Assembly: GCA_937927415.1 (NCBI GenBank)
Contig: CALBDS010000002.1
Location: forward strand, 1 to 64,000
Source of the DNA: an uncultured Rhodospirillaceae bacterium
Lineage (GTDB): Bacteria; Pseudomonadota; Alphaproteobacteria; Azospirillales; Azospirillaceae
Direction: 5' to 3'
Length of the DNA stretch: 64,000 nucleotides
The notes under the pieces are model-generated. The model was not told the DNA's origin. It ran no database searches and saw nothing but the letters and a program-made list of their open reading frames with translations. Positions 26,802 through 35,651 of the stretch are shown here, one piece after another. The translations under genes and the position numbers were made by a program. Each line of letters starts with the position of its first letter. Position 1 is the first letter of the stretch.

Positions 26802-27689
26802 TCAGGACAGGGGCACATCCTCCAGCCCGGGGGGGATCAGCCCCAGAACCGGGGACAGCCCGTCCATGGCAAGGCTGGTGTGGGCCGGGGCGTCGTTGTC
26901 GGCGATCCCCGCCGTGCGCCGTGACACCGCCGTCACCCGCGCCGCCGGAACGCCCAGCCGCGCCGCCAGGGTGCGGGCCAGCACCTCGTATGAAAGGTCG
27001 GCCCGGCCCGAGACATGGGCGATGCCCGGCCGCCGGGCGGCGGCGGCGGCCAGCAGGGCGGCGGCGGCACCGTTCAGCCCCACCGGCGCCAGCACCATGT
27101 CGTGGAATGCCCGCACGCCGTCCCCGGCCAGGAGCGCCGACCGCCACCCCGCCAGCAGCGGCAGATCGGGGGCCAGCACCTTGGTCAGCCGCACCACCGC
27201 CCCGCCGCCCGCGGCCAGCAGGGCGGCCTCCACCTCTGCCTTCAGCCGCCCGTAAAGGGTGGGCGGGCATGGCGCCTCCCCGGTGCGGCGAAGGGGGCGG
27301 GTGCCGTCGAACACCAGATTGCTGGAGGGGAAGACCACGAAGATTCCGGCGTCCCGGCAGGCGGCGGCCACGGCCAGGGTGGCCCCGTGGTTGATCCGGC
27401 GGGCCAGATCCGGTTCCCCGGCGCACCGCCGCAGGTCGGTGACCGCGCCGCACAGCACCGCCGCATCGATGGGTGGCCGCCCGGCTGCCGGGACCGGGCG
27501 GAAATCCCCCCCGCCATCGGCCAGATCCAGGAACAGCGCGTCCGGCCCGGTCTGGTCCCGGTGGCGGGTGGTGACGGTGACCAGCAGCCCCGCTGCCCGC
27601 GCCTCTGCCGCCAGCGCCCGCCCCAGGCGGCTGGTGCCGCCGACGATCAGCAGATGGCGCAGAGGGGAGGGGCAGGCGGTGGGAGGCAT
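26802..27689 (-). CDS. RmlD-like NAD(P)-dependent sugar-nucleotide reductase/epimerase
   Basis: A 295-residue extended SDR starting MPPTACPSPLRHLLIVGGTS at ATG 27689; ATG 27728 would add 13 residues. The Rossmann motif is VGGTSRLGRAL, VFPSSNLVFDGTRPL matches the RmlD 'VFDG' strand, and YGRLKAE is the Y-x-x-x-K catalytic pair. RmlD reduces dTDP-4-keto-L-rhamnose; this copy is rather divergent and alanine-rich, so another keto-sugar is possible. It lies downstream of no obvious partner, 119 bases before the GT4 gene on the same strand, and is divergent from cysD. Confidence 0.7.
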   Translation of the reverse strand: MPPTACPSPLRHLLIVGGTSRLGRALAAEARAAGLLVTVTTRHRDQTGPDALFLDLADGGGDFRPVPAAGRPPIDAAVLCGAVTDLRRCAGEPDLARRINHGATLAVAAACRDAGIFVVFPSSNLVFDGTRPLRRTGEAPCPPTLYGRLKAEVEAALLAAGGGAVVRLTKVLAPDLPLLAGWRSALLAGDGVRAFHDMVLAPVGLNGAAAALLAAAAARRPGIAHVSGRADLSYEVLARTLAARLGVPAARVTAVSRRTAGIADNDAPAHTSLAMDGLSPVLGLIPPGLEDVPLS

Positions 27690-27807
27690 GATGAAGGCTC
27701 GCGGTGGTGGGGGCGTTTCGTCCGGCAACGCTCCTGTGGTAACGTCCGCCGCGCCGTTTGTCCCGGCTGGTCTGTCCGCCCGTCTTTATCCCGGAGCTGT
27801 TTACCCC

Positions 27808-28605
27808 ATGCCCAGCGATCTGGAGGAACTGGAAGCGCGCACCCTGTTCATTCTGCGCGAAGCCTTCGCCGGCATCCGTCCCCTGGCCATGCTGTGGTCG
27901 ATCGGCAAGGACAGCACCGCCTTGCTGTGGATGGTGCGCAAGGCGTTCTATGGGCGGATTCCCTTCCCCATGGTTCAGCTCGATACCGGGATGGAACTGC
28001 CGGAGGTGTACGCGTTCCGCGACTGGATGGCGCGGGACTGGAACCTGGATCTGCGGATCGAGATGTGTCCGCCGGAAGAGGAGATGGACCCCACCCTTCC
28101 CCCCGGTGGCCGGGCCGCCGCCCGCAAGACCGCGGGGCTGCAGGCCCTGCTGCTGAGGGAACGCTATAAGGGAATCTTCGTCGGCATCCGCCGGGACGAG
28201 CAGAGCATGCGCGCCAAGGAACGGGTGTTCAGCCCGCGCAGCGAGGACGGGGCGTGGAATTTCAAGGACCAGCCCGCGGAATTCTGGGACCAGTACAAGA
28301 CCGAATTCCCCGAGGGAACCCACGTGCGCATTCATCCCCTGCTGCATTGGACCGAGCTGGACATCTGGCGCTACACCCGGCAGGAGGGCATCCCCATCGT
28401 GCCGCTGTACCTGTCCCGCGGCGGGATGCGCTATCGCTCGCTGGGGGAAAAGAACATCACCGTTCCCATCCCCAGCACCGCCGCCACCATCGACGAGATC
28501 ATCGTCGAGCTGGAAAACACCCGGACGCCTGAGCGGGCCGGGCGCACCATGGATCATGAATCCGAAGACGCCTTTGAACGGCTGCGCCGCAGCGGGTACA
28601 TGTGA
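27808..28605 (+). CDS. cysD: Sulfate adenylyltransferase subunit 2
   Basis: CysD is the catalytic subunit of ATP sulfurylase, making adenosine 5'-phosphosulfate. The PP-loop SIGKDS is at residues 31-36, followed by FPMVQLDTGMELPE, GIRRDEQSMRAKERVFSPR and LLHWTELDIWRY with IVPLYL, all family hallmarks. At 265 residues it is shorter than the 300-residue E. coli protein because a loop after the VPLYL segment is missing. GGAG lies 12 bases before ATG 27808. It is coupled to cysNC. In a glycan locus this pair probably supplies PAPS for polysaccharide sulfation, as NodPQ does for Nod factors. Confidence 0.92.
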   Translation: MPSDLEELEARTLFILREAFAGIRPLAMLWSIGKDSTALLWMVRKAFYGRIPFPMVQLDTGMELPEVYAFRDWMARDWNLDLRIEMCPPEEEMDPTLPPGGRAAARKTAGLQALLLRERYKGIFVGIRRDEQSMRAKERVFSPRSEDGAWNFKDQPAEFWDQYKTEFPEGTHVRIHPLLHWTELDIWRYTRQEGIPIVPLYLSRGGMRYRSLGEKNITVPIPSTAATIDEIIVELENTRTPERAGRTMDHESEDAFERLRRSGYM

Positions 28606-28613
28606 GAGACGCC

Positions 28614-30542
28614 ATGGTTTCCCCGGATATGCCTGTTCCTGCCCGCCACCAGCTTCGCATCGTCGTTGCCGGTCATGTGGACCACGGGAAATCGACGCTG
28701 ATCGGGCGCCTTCTCCACGACACTGGCTCGCTTCCCGAGGGGAAGGCCGAGGAGTTGCGGGCCATCAGCGAAAAACGGGGAATGCCGCTGGAATGGTCCT
28801 TCGTCCTGGACAGCTTCCAGGCGGAACGGGATCAGGCGGTCACCATCGACACCACCCAGATCTGGTTCCGCACCCGCACCCGCGACGTGGTCATCATTGA
28901 TGCGCCCGGCCACCGGGAATTCCTGAAGAACATGATCAGCGGGGCCGCGGCCGCGGATGCGGCGGTGCTGGTGGTGGATGCGGTGGAAGGGCTGCGGGAC
29001 CAGACCCGCCGCCATGCCTATTTGCTGCGCCTGCTGGGGGTACGGCAGGTGGCCGTTGTCATCAATAAGATGGACGCGGTCGGCTATTCTGCGGCCCGTT
29101 TCGGCGATCTGTCCCGCGCGGTGGAACAGTATCTGGCCGGGATTGGTGTCACCGCCCTGGCCATCCTGCCCATCTCCGCCCGCCACGGCGAGGGGATCAT
29201 GTCCTTTCCGGCGGGGCTGGGATGGTACGACGGGCCGGCGCTGCTGGAGGTGCTGGAGCGTTTCCATCCTGCCCGCCCGGCGGTGGACCGTCCGTTGCGG
29301 TTCCCGGTGCAGGATGTCTACCGCATCGATGAGCGGCGCATCGTGGTGGGGCGGGTGGAAAGCGGAATCCTGCGGGTGGGCGACCGGCTGGTGTTCTCCC
29401 CCGCCGGGCGCAGCGCCCGCGTCGCGGCGATTGAGGTCTATGGCGCCCCTCCGCCCCTGGAAGTGCGCGCCGGGCAGGTGGCCGGCTTCACCCTGGACGA
29501 GCCGATCTTCGTCGAGCGGGGCGATCTGGCCAGCCATGAGGATGGCCCGCCGCAACTGACCGACGTCGTCCGTGTCAACCTGTTCTGGTTCGGCTCCCGG
29601 CCTTTGGAGACGGGCGCCCGCTACACGGTGAAGCTGGCGACCCACCGGGCGGCGGTCACGGTCCAGTCGGTGGAAAGGGTGATCGACACCGATACGCTGG
29701 AATCCCGCCAGGGCGGTTCCGTGGCCCGCAACGAGGTGGCGGAGGTGGTGCTGCGCGCCGACACGCTGCTGGCGCTCGACCCCCACACCGACAATCCGGC
29801 CACCGGGCGGGTGGTGCTGGTGGACGGATACGACATCGTGGGCGGCGGCATCCTCAGCATGGGGGGCTATCCCGACCAGCGGCGGCTGATGGCCGCACCG
29901 CGCTCGGCCAACCTCCATCAGGTGGACCACCTGCTGTCCGCCGAGACGCGGGCGCGGCGCCAGGGCCACCGGGGGGCGGTGGTGTGGCTGACCGGCCTGT
30001 CGGGGGCGGGGAAATCCACCATTGCCATGCGGCTGGAACAGCGGCTCTTCGCGCTTGGCTACCACGCCTATGTGCTGGATGGCGACAATGTGCGGCGAGG
30101 GCTGAACAGCGACCTGGGCTTTTCCCCCGCCGACCGGGCCGAGAACATCCGCCGCGTCGGGGCGGTGGCGGCCCTGTTCGCCGATGCCGGGACGGTGGCC
30201 ATCACCGCCTTCATCTCTCCCTACCGTGCCGACCGGGTTCGGGCGCGGGCCGCCGCCGCCGCCGTGGGCTGCCCGTTCCTGGAGGTGCATGTGAAGGCGT
30301 CCTTGAACGCGTGCGAACGGCGCGATCCCAAGGGGCTGTATGCCAAGGCCCGCGCTGGCACCCTTCCCGAATTCACCGGCATCTCCTCCCCCTATGAAGC
30401 GCCGGAGGCGCCGGACCTGACCCTCGACACCGAGGGAGAGGATGCCGCCGCCTGCGTCGAGCGGGCCGTGGCCTTCGTCACCGCCCGGCTGGGGATGTCG
30501 GAGTCGGAAACCGACTCTTCCCCTCCCTTCCTCCGCTCCTGA
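28614..30542 (+). CDS. cysNC: Bifunctional sulfate adenylyltransferase subunit 1 / APS kinase
   Basis: The 642-residue NodQ-type fusion makes PAPS. The N-terminal GTPase half has G1 GHVDHGKST, G3 DAPGH and G4 NKMD, plus the switch segment RDQAVTIDTTQIWF. The C-terminal APS kinase has the P-loop GLSGAGKST near residue 460, then VLDGDNVRRGLNSDLGFS and DPKGLYAKARAG. The ATG 28614 is chosen because a GAGAG stretch at the cysD stop lies just before it; GTG 28602 overlaps the cysD end and is an alternative. Both functional halves are intact. No sulfotransferase is evident in the window. Confidence 0.93.
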   Translation: MVSPDMPVPARHQLRIVVAGHVDHGKSTLIGRLLHDTGSLPEGKAEELRAISEKRGMPLEWSFVLDSFQAERDQAVTIDTTQIWFRTRTRDVVIIDAPGHREFLKNMISGAAAADAAVLVVDAVEGLRDQTRRHAYLLRLLGVRQVAVVINKMDAVGYSAARFGDLSRAVEQYLAGIGVTALAILPISARHGEGIMSFPAGLGWYDGPALLEVLERFHPARPAVDRPLRFPVQDVYRIDERRIVVGRVESGILRVGDRLVFSPAGRSARVAAIEVYGAPPPLEVRAGQVAGFTLDEPIFVERGDLASHEDGPPQLTDVVRVNLFWFGSRPLETGARYTVKLATHRAAVTVQSVERVIDTDTLESRQGGSVARNEVAEVVLRADTLLALDPHTDNPATGRVVLVDGYDIVGGGILSMGGYPDQRRLMAAPRSANLHQVDHLLSAETRARRQGHRGAVVWLTGLSGAGKSTIAMRLEQRLFALGYHAYVLDGDNVRRGLNSDLGFSPADRAENIRRVGAVAALFADAGTVAITAFISPYRADRVRARAAAAAVGCPFLEVHVKASLNACERRDPKGLYAKARAGTLPEFTGISSPYEAPEAPDLTLDTEGEDAAACVERAVAFVTARLGMSESETDSSPPFLRS

Positions 30543-30563
30543 ACCCTGTTTTTTCCGCATTCG

Positions 30564-31742
30564 ATGAAGACCGTGACCATGGCGCCCACCCCTTCGGCCC
30601 CCGCCCCCGCTCTCAGCCTGGACAGCCTGCTTGCCCAGGCCGTCAGCCGTCACCAGTCAGGGGACATGACCGGGGCCGCGGCGCTCTACCGGCTGGCCCT
30701 GATGCATCAGCCCCACCATCCCGACGCCCTTCACCTGCTGGGGGTTGCCCTGGGCGCGCAAGGGGAGCTGGATGGCGCGGTGCGCCAGATCGGGCGGGCC
30801 ATTGCGGTCGATCCGCAGATGGTCAACGCCCATTTCAACCTGGGCAACCAGCTGATGCGGGCCGAGCGGTACGAGGAGGCGGTGACCGCCTACCGCCGTT
30901 TGCTGGCGTTGCAGCCGGATCACCAGTCCGGGTCCACCATGCTGCGGGCTGCGTTTCACAAGGCCATGGAAACCGTGTGGCGGAACTGCCCCCTGGAGGA
31001 CGAGGACGATATCGTCATCTACCAGCACAATCCCGGGCTGGGGGATAATCTGCTTTATTCCACTCTGCCCGAGATGTTCGCCAAGCGTGGCAAGCGGGTG
31101 TGGATTTCCGACCAGAACCGCGCCCGCAACCCGGAAATCCATGATCTGGTATGGGGTCACAACCCCTATATCAGCGGCGTTTCCTCCGGACCGGGTAAGG
31201 CCGGCATGGCCCAGATGCTGGGGGGGTTCGAGACGCACTCCCACATCCTGAACTGGCTGACCCGGATCGAGGTGCTCCACGGACTGCCGGCAACCCACGA
31301 CCTGCCCCGGATCTATTACCGACCCACCCCTCATCCGATCTTGTCGGGGCGGGTGCTGGTGGATCTCAGCTCCACGACCATTCGCTATCCCCCGGATGCC
31401 ATGCAGTGGTTCCTGCGCTTCACCTGCGAGCGTTTTCATTACGACTGGCGGCAGCTTGTGCAGCTTCGCTTCTCGGCCAAGAACGTATCGGAGGACAACG
31501 CCGGGCTGGACGATATCCCCAGCCACACCATCGGCAGCATCTATGAACTGTGCGATGCCCTGGCCGGGGCGCAGGCGTTCATCACCGTGCATTCCGGGGC
31601 CAACAGCCTCGCCGCCGCCATTAAGGGCGATAATCCGACGCCGGCCATCCACTGCGCCGTCGATGCCGCCCACTACAATCAGAAATGCTACATCTGGCGC
31701 AATGTCGATTACACGATCGTGGAATCCCAGCCGAAGGAATGA
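30564..31742 (+). CDS. TPR protein with GT-B (heptosyltransferase-like) domain
   Basis: A 392-residue protein. Residues about 20-130 are TPR (AVSRHQSGDMTGAAALYRLA, HPDALHLLGVALGAQGELDG, VNAHFNLGNQLMRAERYEEA). Next comes a GT9-like half: NPGLGDNLLYSTLPEMFAKRG near residue 155 resembles the GDxL...P.L start of ADP-heptose transferases, and a later AFITVHSGANSLAAAI fits their sugar-nucleotide loop (usually DSG or TGP-type). The family link is moderate. It follows cysNC by 21 bases, so it may share its transcript, and precedes hldE by 95 bases. Confidence 0.72.
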   Translation: MKTVTMAPTPSAPAPALSLDSLLAQAVSRHQSGDMTGAAALYRLALMHQPHHPDALHLLGVALGAQGELDGAVRQIGRAIAVDPQMVNAHFNLGNQLMRAERYEEAVTAYRRLLALQPDHQSGSTMLRAAFHKAMETVWRNCPLEDEDDIVIYQHNPGLGDNLLYSTLPEMFAKRGKRVWISDQNRARNPEIHDLVWGHNPYISGVSSGPGKAGMAQMLGGFETHSHILNWLTRIEVLHGLPATHDLPRIYYRPTPHPILSGRVLVDLSSTTIRYPPDAMQWFLRFTCERFHYDWRQLVQLRFSAKNVSEDNAGLDDIPSHTIGSIYELCDALAGAQAFITVHSGANSLAAAIKGDNPTPAIHCAVDAAHYNQKCYIWRNVDYTIVESQPKE

Positions 31743-31837
31743 GGGGGAGCGAGACCGGCGCCCGTTTCGGCGGGCGTTGTGGGAACCGCCCGCGGGATGC
31801 TATCGATCGGGCCGGACTCTGACGGGCGACGGGTTTG

Positions 31838-33319
31838 ATGATGGGCGACGTGAGCAATCTCGGTGCGGTGATCGACGGCTGGCAAGGCATTCCCATCCTG
31901 TGCATCGGGGATGTGATGCTGGACCGTTTCGTCTATGGGACGGTATCGCGCATTTCCCCCGAAGCGCCCATTCCCGTCCTGCGGGTCGGACGCGAGGCGC
32001 TGATGCTGGGCGGGGCCGGCAATGTGGCCCGCAACATCAGCGCCATCGGGGCCGGCGTCACCTTCGTGTCGGTGATCGGTGACGATGCGGCAGGCCGGCG
32101 CATCGCCCGGCTGTTGGAGGATGAGGCGCGGGTTCAGGCGCACCTCTTGACCGGTCCGGACCGCGCCACCACGGAAAAGACCCGCTTCATCGCCGAAAGC
32201 CATCAGCTTCTGCGCGCCGATCTGGAATCCACCGCGGCCATTTCCGCCGACCTGGAACAGGCGGTCGTGGATGCTTGCGCCGCCCGGATGGCGGAATGCG
32301 GCGTGGTGGTGCTGTCCGATTACGGCAAGGGCGTGCTGACGCCGCCCCTGGTGCGCCGGCTGATCGCCCTGGCCAGCGAAGCGGGAAAGCCGGTGATCGT
32401 CGATCCCAAGGGGCGTGATTTTGCCCGTTACCGCGGCGCCACCCTGGTGACGCCGAACCGGACCGAACTGGCCATGGTGACCGGGATGCCGGTGGACGGG
32501 GATGCGGCGGTGGTCGCCGCCGCCCGGCATTTGATCGAAAGCAGCGGGATCGAACAGGTTCTGGTCACCCGCAGCGAAGACGGCATGACCCTGGTGGACC
32601 GCAACGGCCACGTGGACCAGATCCCCGCCACCGCGCGGGAGGTGTTCGACGTGTCGGGGGCCGGGGATACGGTCGTGGCGGTTTTGGCCGCCGGCTTGGC
32701 CGCCGGGGCGTCGCTGGCCGATGCCGCCCGTCTGGCCAACGCCGCCGCCGGGATCGTGGTGGGCAAGGTGGGAACCGCCGTGATCCATCCCGAGGAACTG
32801 CGCCGCGAATTGCTGGATGAACAGGCGATCCACGATCACGCCAAGGTTGTCAGCCTGTCCGAAGCCCTGGTCCAGATCGCCCGCTGGCGGCGGGAGGGGC
32901 AACGGATCGGCTTTACCAACGGTTGCTTCGATCTGCTGCATCCGGGCCATGTGTCACTGTTGACCCAGGCGCGGCGGGCCTGCGGGCGGCTGGTGGTGGG
33001 GCTGAACAGCGATTCCTCCGTCAGCCGGCTGAAGGGGCCGGAACGCCCGGTGCAGAACGAGATGGCCCGCGCCACCGTGCTGGCGTCCCTGGTGCCGGTG
33101 GATCTGGTGGTGCTGTTTTCCGAAGACACGCCGCTGGAGCTGATCCAGGCCATCCGTCCCGACGTGCTGGTGAAGGGGGCCGATTACACCATCGACACCG
33201 TGGTCGGGGCTGATGTGGTGCAGTCCTATGGCGGGCAGGTGCTGCTGGCGTCCCTGATCCCCGAACAGAGCACCACCCGGCTGGTGCAGCGGATGCGGGT
33301 TCCGCCGTCGCGGGGGTGA
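31838..33319 (+). CDS. hldE: Bifunctional heptose-7-phosphate kinase / heptose-1-phosphate adenylyltransferase
   Basis: HldE carries out two steps to ADP-heptose for LPS core. The 493-residue protein has both domains. The PfkB-like kinase has VMLDRFVYGTVSRISPEAP, MLGGAGNVARN and the anion-hole GAGD motif (VSGAGDTVVAVL near residue 275). The nucleotidyltransferase has GFTNGCFDLLHPGHVSLL near residue 358 with the H-x-G-H signature, then GLNSDSSVSRLKG. Start codons at 31838 and 31841 are adjacent. It works downstream of GmhA (4347); gmhB and hldD are not seen. Confidence 0.95.
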   Translation: MMGDVSNLGAVIDGWQGIPILCIGDVMLDRFVYGTVSRISPEAPIPVLRVGREALMLGGAGNVARNISAIGAGVTFVSVIGDDAAGRRIARLLEDEARVQAHLLTGPDRATTEKTRFIAESHQLLRADLESTAAISADLEQAVVDACAARMAECGVVVLSDYGKGVLTPPLVRRLIALASEAGKPVIVDPKGRDFARYRGATLVTPNRTELAMVTGMPVDGDAAVVAAARHLIESSGIEQVLVTRSEDGMTLVDRNGHVDQIPATAREVFDVSGAGDTVVAVLAAGLAAGASLADAARLANAAAGIVVGKVGTAVIHPEELRRELLDEQAIHDHAKVVSLSEALVQIARWRREGQRIGFTNGCFDLLHPGHVSLLTQARRACGRLVVGLNSDSSVSRLKGPERPVQNEMARATVLASLVPVDLVVLFSEDTPLELIQAIRPDVLVKGADYTIDTVVGADVVQSYGGQVLLASLIPEQSTTRLVQRMRVPPSRG

Positions 33320-33353
33320 TGGTGGCGACCCGTTCCCGGCGGGGCGGGCGCCG

Positions 33354-34745
33354 TTACAAGGAGTCGGGGTTGAAGCCCGCCTCGCGCAGCAGGCTGTTCT
33401 GGAGCCGGGTGTAGGGGGTGTCCCGCCATTTGGCCGAGGTCGCCCCGGACCAGATCGGGGCGTCGGGCTGGGCTTCCCACAGGTCGGACAGGGGGTAATG
33501 GTGGATGGCCACCACCGCCTCCGGCCAAAACAGGGTTCTCAGCTCGCCCCGCGTCACCTTCTTCACCCGCTGTTCGCAGAAATACAGGGCAAGCTGGTCG
33601 ATCATCCAGATCATGCCGCGGTCGAAAGTGGAATAGAGGAATTTTTCCATCACCCGCAGGAAATAGGTACCCAAAAGTGTGCGGCGGATGGTGAAGAACG
33701 AGGCGTTGTACCGGTTGCACATCGGCTCGCCCAGATAATGGATGGTGGCCAGATCATGACCGGCGGTCTGGGCCAGCAGGGTTTCCGGCGGGGTACGGAA
33801 CAGCACGTCGGCATCGGCGATGACGATATTGGTGTTTTCCCGCTCCATCAGCGCACGGGCCACCAGCAGCCGGGCGCAGGAGTAATAGACCCGGTTGCTG
33901 CTCGTCCCCAGATCCGGCTGCCGGGTGAAGGAGAAGTCGAGCCGCAGGCCAGGCAAACGCTGCCGCATCACCGTGATAAGCGCCTGCGACGTCTCGTCCG
34001 GGTTCACGATGTGATAGTGCAGTCCGACCTTCGATCCCAGTTTGTGCAGGTTGATGGCCTGGGCCAGGGCGAATTTGCGAAAGTAAACCGGATCGACCGA
34101 CACCAGCAGGGTGAAATCGTCGGTGGGCGGCGGCGGGGCGGCATCCCAGGCGGTGGCCACCTCGGTCGCCATCTCCTGCATGGATTCCTGGCGAAAGACG
34201 CCCATTTCGATGCCGCACAGGGGATCGGGGTCGAACCGGTTCTGGGCGAACAGGGATTCCGACAGCCACAGGTGATAGAGGTGGTTATCGTGCCCCTTGG
34301 CCAGCCGGCCATGGTGCTCCGCCCGGTCGGGGCGGCTGATCTCGTTGTACAGGAAGCAGAGATTGGAATGGATCTGCCCCCGCCGTTCCGATGGGGCCAG
34401 CACCGTCAGGGCGCGTTCCAGAAGGGCGATGGCCAGCCGGGTATGGCCCAGATAGCGGGCACGGCACCCCATGCCGGCATGGGCCAGGGCATCGGCGATA
34501 CCGAGATAGGTGGCCTCGCTGGTGGGATGACAGGCCACCGCGGCCTCGCACCAGCGGGTGAAATCAATGGGATCTGGAAGATAGCGTAGAATCGTACCGA
34601 ACGCTTTATAGTCCTCGTAGCGGGCCTGGGGCGCGGCTTTCAGCCGTGCCAGCTTGGTGTCGAGATCCAAAAAGTTGTCGGGCACGAGAACAACCATTGC
34701 GGTGGGGAAAAACGCCGGAAGGCAAGGTGCCGGAAACTTATCCAT
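33354..34745 (-). CDS. TPR-containing GT-A-like glycosyltransferase
   Basis: Up to 463 residues from ATG 34745; ATG 34697 would give 447. The N-terminal 190 residues are helical and TPR-like (RLAIALLERALTVLAPSERR). From residue about 210 the sequence DFTLLVSVDPVYFRKFALAQAINL and GLHYHIVNPDE resembles the start of nucleotide-diphospho-sugar transferases. ENTNIVIADADVLFRTPPE contains a D-x-D near residue 302, the probable metal site. NRYNASFFTIRRT and the conserved MIWMIDQLALYF (a D-Q-x-x-L pattern) follow, as in GT77/GT8-like enzymes. Assignment as a glycosyltransferase is likely; the sugar is unknown. Convergent with hldE. Confidence 0.68.
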   Translation of the reverse strand: MDKFPAPCLPAFFPTAMVVLVPDNFLDLDTKLARLKAAPQARYEDYKAFGTILRYLPDPIDFTRWCEAAVACHPTSEATYLGIADALAHAGMGCRARYLGHTRLAIALLERALTVLAPSERRGQIHSNLCFLYNEISRPDRAEHHGRLAKGHDNHLYHLWLSESLFAQNRFDPDPLCGIEMGVFRQESMQEMATEVATAWDAAPPPPTDDFTLLVSVDPVYFRKFALAQAINLHKLGSKVGLHYHIVNPDETSQALITVMRQRLPGLRLDFSFTRQPDLGTSSNRVYYSCARLLVARALMERENTNIVIADADVLFRTPPETLLAQTAGHDLATIHYLGEPMCNRYNASFFTIRRTLLGTYFLRVMEKFLYSTFDRGMIWMIDQLALYFCEQRVKKVTRGELRTLFWPEAVVAIHHYPLSDLWEAQPDAPIWSGATSAKWRDTPYTRLQNSLLREAGFNPDSL

Positions 34746-34845
34746 ATTCCGCCGTTGCGGCCAACAGAGATCTTTCGCTGCCGCCCCGCTCAGCGTATTA
34801 CGACGATTGCCTTCTGTTTCCGATAGCCTGTGGAACCGTCAGCCG

Positions 34846-35496
34846 ATGATAAAGATCGATCATAAGCCAAAACGCCACCAGCAGATCTATAAGATGGGCG
34901 ACCATGATCTGGTCATCATCGGGCCGCACAGCTACACCAACACCGGCCTTAATCTGGACTGGTGGGGTGGCCCCTCGCAGCTGCGGATCGGGAATTACTG
35001 TTCGGTGGCGGCGGACGTGAAGTTCTTTCTCAGCCATGGCCACCGCACCGACTGGATCACCTCTTACCCCTTCGGCGGTTCCGATGATTTTTGGCGGGCC
35101 GGGCGCGTTCTGGACGACACCAAGGTCAGCAAAGGATCCATCGTCGTGGGAAGCGATGTATGGATCGGAAACGGTGCCCATATCCTGTCGGGGGTGAGCA
35201 TCGGGCATGGTGCGGTGGTGGCGACGGGATCGGTGGTGACGCGCGACGTTCCGCCGTTTGCCTTCGTCGCGGGGAACCCTGCCCGCCTCATCCGCTACCG
35301 TTTCACCGAGGATCAGATCGTGGCGTTGCTGGGGCTGCGCTGGTGGGATTGGCCGGAAGACAAGGTGCGGGAGCATCTGCCGCTTCTGTGTTCCGACGAT
35401 ATCGCCACCGCCTGCCGCCGGGTGATGGAGGATGCGGCGTTGCGTCCGTTCATCAGCGATTTGCAGATTCCGATGGAAGCGGAAAAGAAAGACTGA
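34846..35496 (+). CDS. Hexapeptide-repeat acetyltransferase (CatB/xenobiotic acetyltransferase-like)
   Basis: A 216-residue left-handed beta-helix acyltransferase starting MIKIDHKPKRHQQIY at ATG 34846. It has LRIGNYCSVAADVKFFLSHGH with the catalytic-type His, SKGSIVVGSDVWIGNGAHIL, GVSIGHGAVVATGSVVTRDV and FVAGNPARLIRYRF, the typical hexapeptide rungs and closing motif of the CatB subgroup. WWDWPEDKVREHLPLL is the usual C-terminal helix. It should transfer acetyl from acetyl-CoA to a sugar hydroxyl or amine. No clear Shine-Dalgarno is visible. It opens the cassette that continues with the radical SAM gene. Confidence 0.85.
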   Translation: MIKIDHKPKRHQQIYKMGDHDLVIIGPHSYTNTGLNLDWWGGPSQLRIGNYCSVAADVKFFLSHGHRTDWITSYPFGGSDDFWRAGRVLDDTKVSKGSIVVGSDVWIGNGAHILSGVSIGHGAVVATGSVVTRDVPPFAFVAGNPARLIRYRFTEDQIVALLGLRWWDWPEDKVREHLPLLCSDDIATACRRVMEDAALRPFISDLQIPMEAEKKD

Positions 35497-35583
35497 AGAT
35501 ATCTACCGGATATACGTCAATAAAACTGGGCTTCCATAAAAGTTCATGATGGAAACCATACCAATTAAGGGCCTTTTTGACGC

Positions 35584-35612
35584 TTGCCGGACAAAATTGA
35601 CGGGGCTATGTT
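35584..35612 (+). promoter_or_regulatory. Candidate sigma-70-type promoter before the radical SAM gene
   Basis: TTGCCG at 35584-35589 and TATGTT at 35607-35612 are separated by 17 bases inside an AT-richer 155-base gap. Transcription from about 35619 would give a short leader containing the GGAGA ribosome site. By-eye call. Confidence 0.4.
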
Positions 35613-35651
35613 GAAGGTCTGTCAGCCGGGTTCACTGGAGAAAAAAGCAAG

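Noticed and set aside
25324..27255. A 643-codon plus-strand open frame
   Set aside because: Shadow of the GT4 and RmlD-like genes; no recognisable motif or start.
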